A program made the translations under genes and the position numbers. This document shows positions 14,179 through 15,207 of a stretch of 15,207 nt of DNA, one piece after another (the stretch's first letter is position 1; every line of letters starts with the position of its first letter). Source of the DNA: Spirochaetales bacterium. Lineage in GTDB: Bacteria > Spirochaetota > Spirochaetia > Sphaerochaetales > Sphaerochaetaceae. The DNA lies in assembly GCA_022771185.1 (NCBI GenBank), contig JALFCJ010000270.1, forward strand, positions 1 through 15,207, in the 5' to 3' direction. Below the pieces are notes generated by a model that saw nothing but the letters and a program-made list of their open reading frames with translations, was not told where the DNA came from and searched no databases.

Positions 14179-15207
14179 TCAAGACAGGTTATTAAAATCT
14201 TGGGCCTTGAGAGTGATGAAAGTACTGTCAGGCAAAGTCGAAAAGTCAGAAGATGAGAGACGAAGAGCCATATTCATCTTTGCATTCTCGAATATTCTTC
14301 TTACACTTATCCGCCCAGCAAAGTTCTCTTTCGTCATATTGTTTTCCAATACTTCCTTCACTTTCTCTTTCACACCTTTGCCGCAAACGTATCCTTCTTT
14401 TGAAACAAGGAAGGAGAAATAAGACCAAAGATCATCCAGGGATTGGGAGGGGAAGTGCAGGATATAAGGGATGAAGGAGAAAGGTTCACTACTAGAAGAA
14501 AAGTGAGCTTTCATGCTCTTATCACTCGTGGATAATATAATGACCATCTTCCTTTTGTATTCATCCATTAGTCTTATAATGGAGTCAAGGAGAATGTCTT
14601 CCTCTTTGTTCTCTTCTTCACTTATCCCTCTTTCTCCCCAATCAATATAGACTACACCGCCTTTGTTTCTTTCTAAGATTTTCTTGATTCGATTGACTGT
14701 TTCTTTAGGATACTCAGAGATCACTTCTCCCTTTGTAATAGAATTAAAGCTGTCTTTGACGATAAGCCCGAACTGATTGAGAACTGAAGCATATAGCTCC
14801 GCGGTCCTCTCTTTTCCTGTTCCTCTATCGCCGTAGAAGATCATATTGAGAGAAGGAAGCTCCGTTGTAATTTCGTATGAGTATCTTCTCCATTTATTGT
14901 AACTCTCTCTATAGAGAGGCTTAATATCTCCTTCCAGTCCCCTTAGCTTTCTCTCTTCCAGGAAGTCATGTTCTCTGATGATGTCATCAATAAGAGTTTT
15001 TGCTCCTTCAAATATGGGCTCTTCTTTAAGAGTATCAATAGGGCTGGAGTCCTTCTTTATATAGAAAGAACTAAGAAACGAATCGTCGACCTCTTTATCT
15101 GCCTCTTTAAGGCTATCAAATCTATCCAGCTCATAAATATGGTCTTCTAGCTCATTTACATACTCCGCATTGAAGTATCTCTCTATAGAGTTGTCGATTT
15201 TATTAAA
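14179..15207 (-). CDS. CbbX/SpoVK-like AAA+ protein with altered ATPase motifs (N-terminus outside window)
   Basis: The frame is open from the window edge to TGA 14179-14181, giving 342 visible residues. Numbering from the edge, about 120 charged residues lead to the AAA+ domain: LRGLEGDIKPLY (88-99), then PSLNMIFYGDRGTGKE with Walker A at 126-133, VISEYPKETVNRIKKILERN (the pore-loop region of CbbX/SpoVK proteins, usually GEYxGQTxxK), and GGVVYIDWGER with Walker B at D189. Two key residues differ from the family: the Walker A Thr/Ser after Lys132 is Glu133, and the Walker B Glu after Asp189 is Trp190 (Glu192 is nearby). The reading frame is otherwise undisturbed. ATP may bind but hydrolysis is doubtful. 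Function and partner are unknown. The 14004-14178 gap downstream holds a short stem-loop (14085-14100) without a T-run. Confidence 0.8.
   Translation of the reverse strand, partial: FNKIDNSIERYFNAEYVNELEDHIYELDRFDSLKEADKEVDDSFLSSFYIKKDSSPIDTLKEEPIFEGAKTLIDDIIREHDFLEERKLRGLEGDIKPLYRESYNKWRRYSYEITTELPSLNMIFYGDRGTGKERTAELYASVLNQFGLIVKDSFNSITKGEVISEYPKETVNRIKKILERNKGGVVYIDWGERGISEEENKEEDILLDSIIRLMDEYKRKMVIILSTSDKSMKAHFSSSSEPFSFIPYILHFPSQSLDDLWSYFSFLVSKEGYVCGKGVKEKVKEVLENNMTKENFAGRISVRRIFENAKMNMALRLSSSDFSTLPDSTFITLKAQDFNNLS

Noticed and set aside
14138..14422. 94-codon + strand open frame
   Set aside because: Antisense to the AAA+ coding sequence and without a ribosome site.

Overview
The window looks like a low-to-moderate GC host-associated spirochaete (Treponema or Sphaerochaeta type). 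The grounds are indirect: the substrate-binding protein has a signal peptide ending in LFA followed by RGGKE, there is a long BspA/TpLRR leucine-rich repeat protein, and a toxin-antitoxin pair and decayed accessory genes lie nearby. Genus cannot be fixed from this sequence.

Region 1 (1-5300, + strand). The 3' end of a beta-lactamase-fold serine hydrolase gene is followed by a complete, tightly packed five-gene peptide/nickel-type ABC importer: periplasmic binding protein, two permeases and two ATPases. The genes are separated by 3 bases or overlap by 4 to 8 bases, so they almost certainly form one operon. The substrate is not readable from sequence.

Region 2 (5322-6922, - strand). An lrgAB-type pair (holin-like LrgA and LrgB membrane proteins) has its own sigma70-like promoter. 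Downstream of lrgB is the frameshifted C-terminal end of an AraC-family regulator. Upstream of lrgA is a short fragment that may be the N-terminus of the same or a related regulator. If so, a regulator gene has been split around lrgAB.

Region 3 (6925-8064, + strand). A D-isomer-specific 2-hydroxyacid dehydrogenase has a strong ribosome binding site, a TATAAT -10 box and a clear intrinsic terminator, so it is a stand-alone unit.

Region 4 (8100-13320, + strand) is accessory in character. It holds a wrecked AAA-ATPase-like/PD-(D/E)XK family gene, a YwaF/TMEM164-like membrane protein, a stretch of about 110 bp of 50-bp degenerate repeats with alternating GCTAAAAC/GTTTTAGC arms, an unrecognised 189-residue protein, a 763-residue protein made almost wholly of 31 BspA-type LRRs with no signal peptide, and a decayed membrane protein with two tandem DUF1294-like modules.

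Region 5 (13373-15207, - strand). A RelB/DinJ antitoxin and RelE/ParE toxin operon has a dyad-overlapped promoter. It is followed by the C-terminal 342 residues of a CbbX/SpoVK-like AAA+ protein whose Walker A Thr and Walker B Glu are both replaced, which suggests a catalytically altered ATPase. At least three clear pseudogenes in 15 kb mark this as a decaying accessory stretch. The most unusual signals are the 50-bp alternating repeat, the AAA+ protein with altered ATPase motifs, the split regulator and the double-DUF1294 relic.
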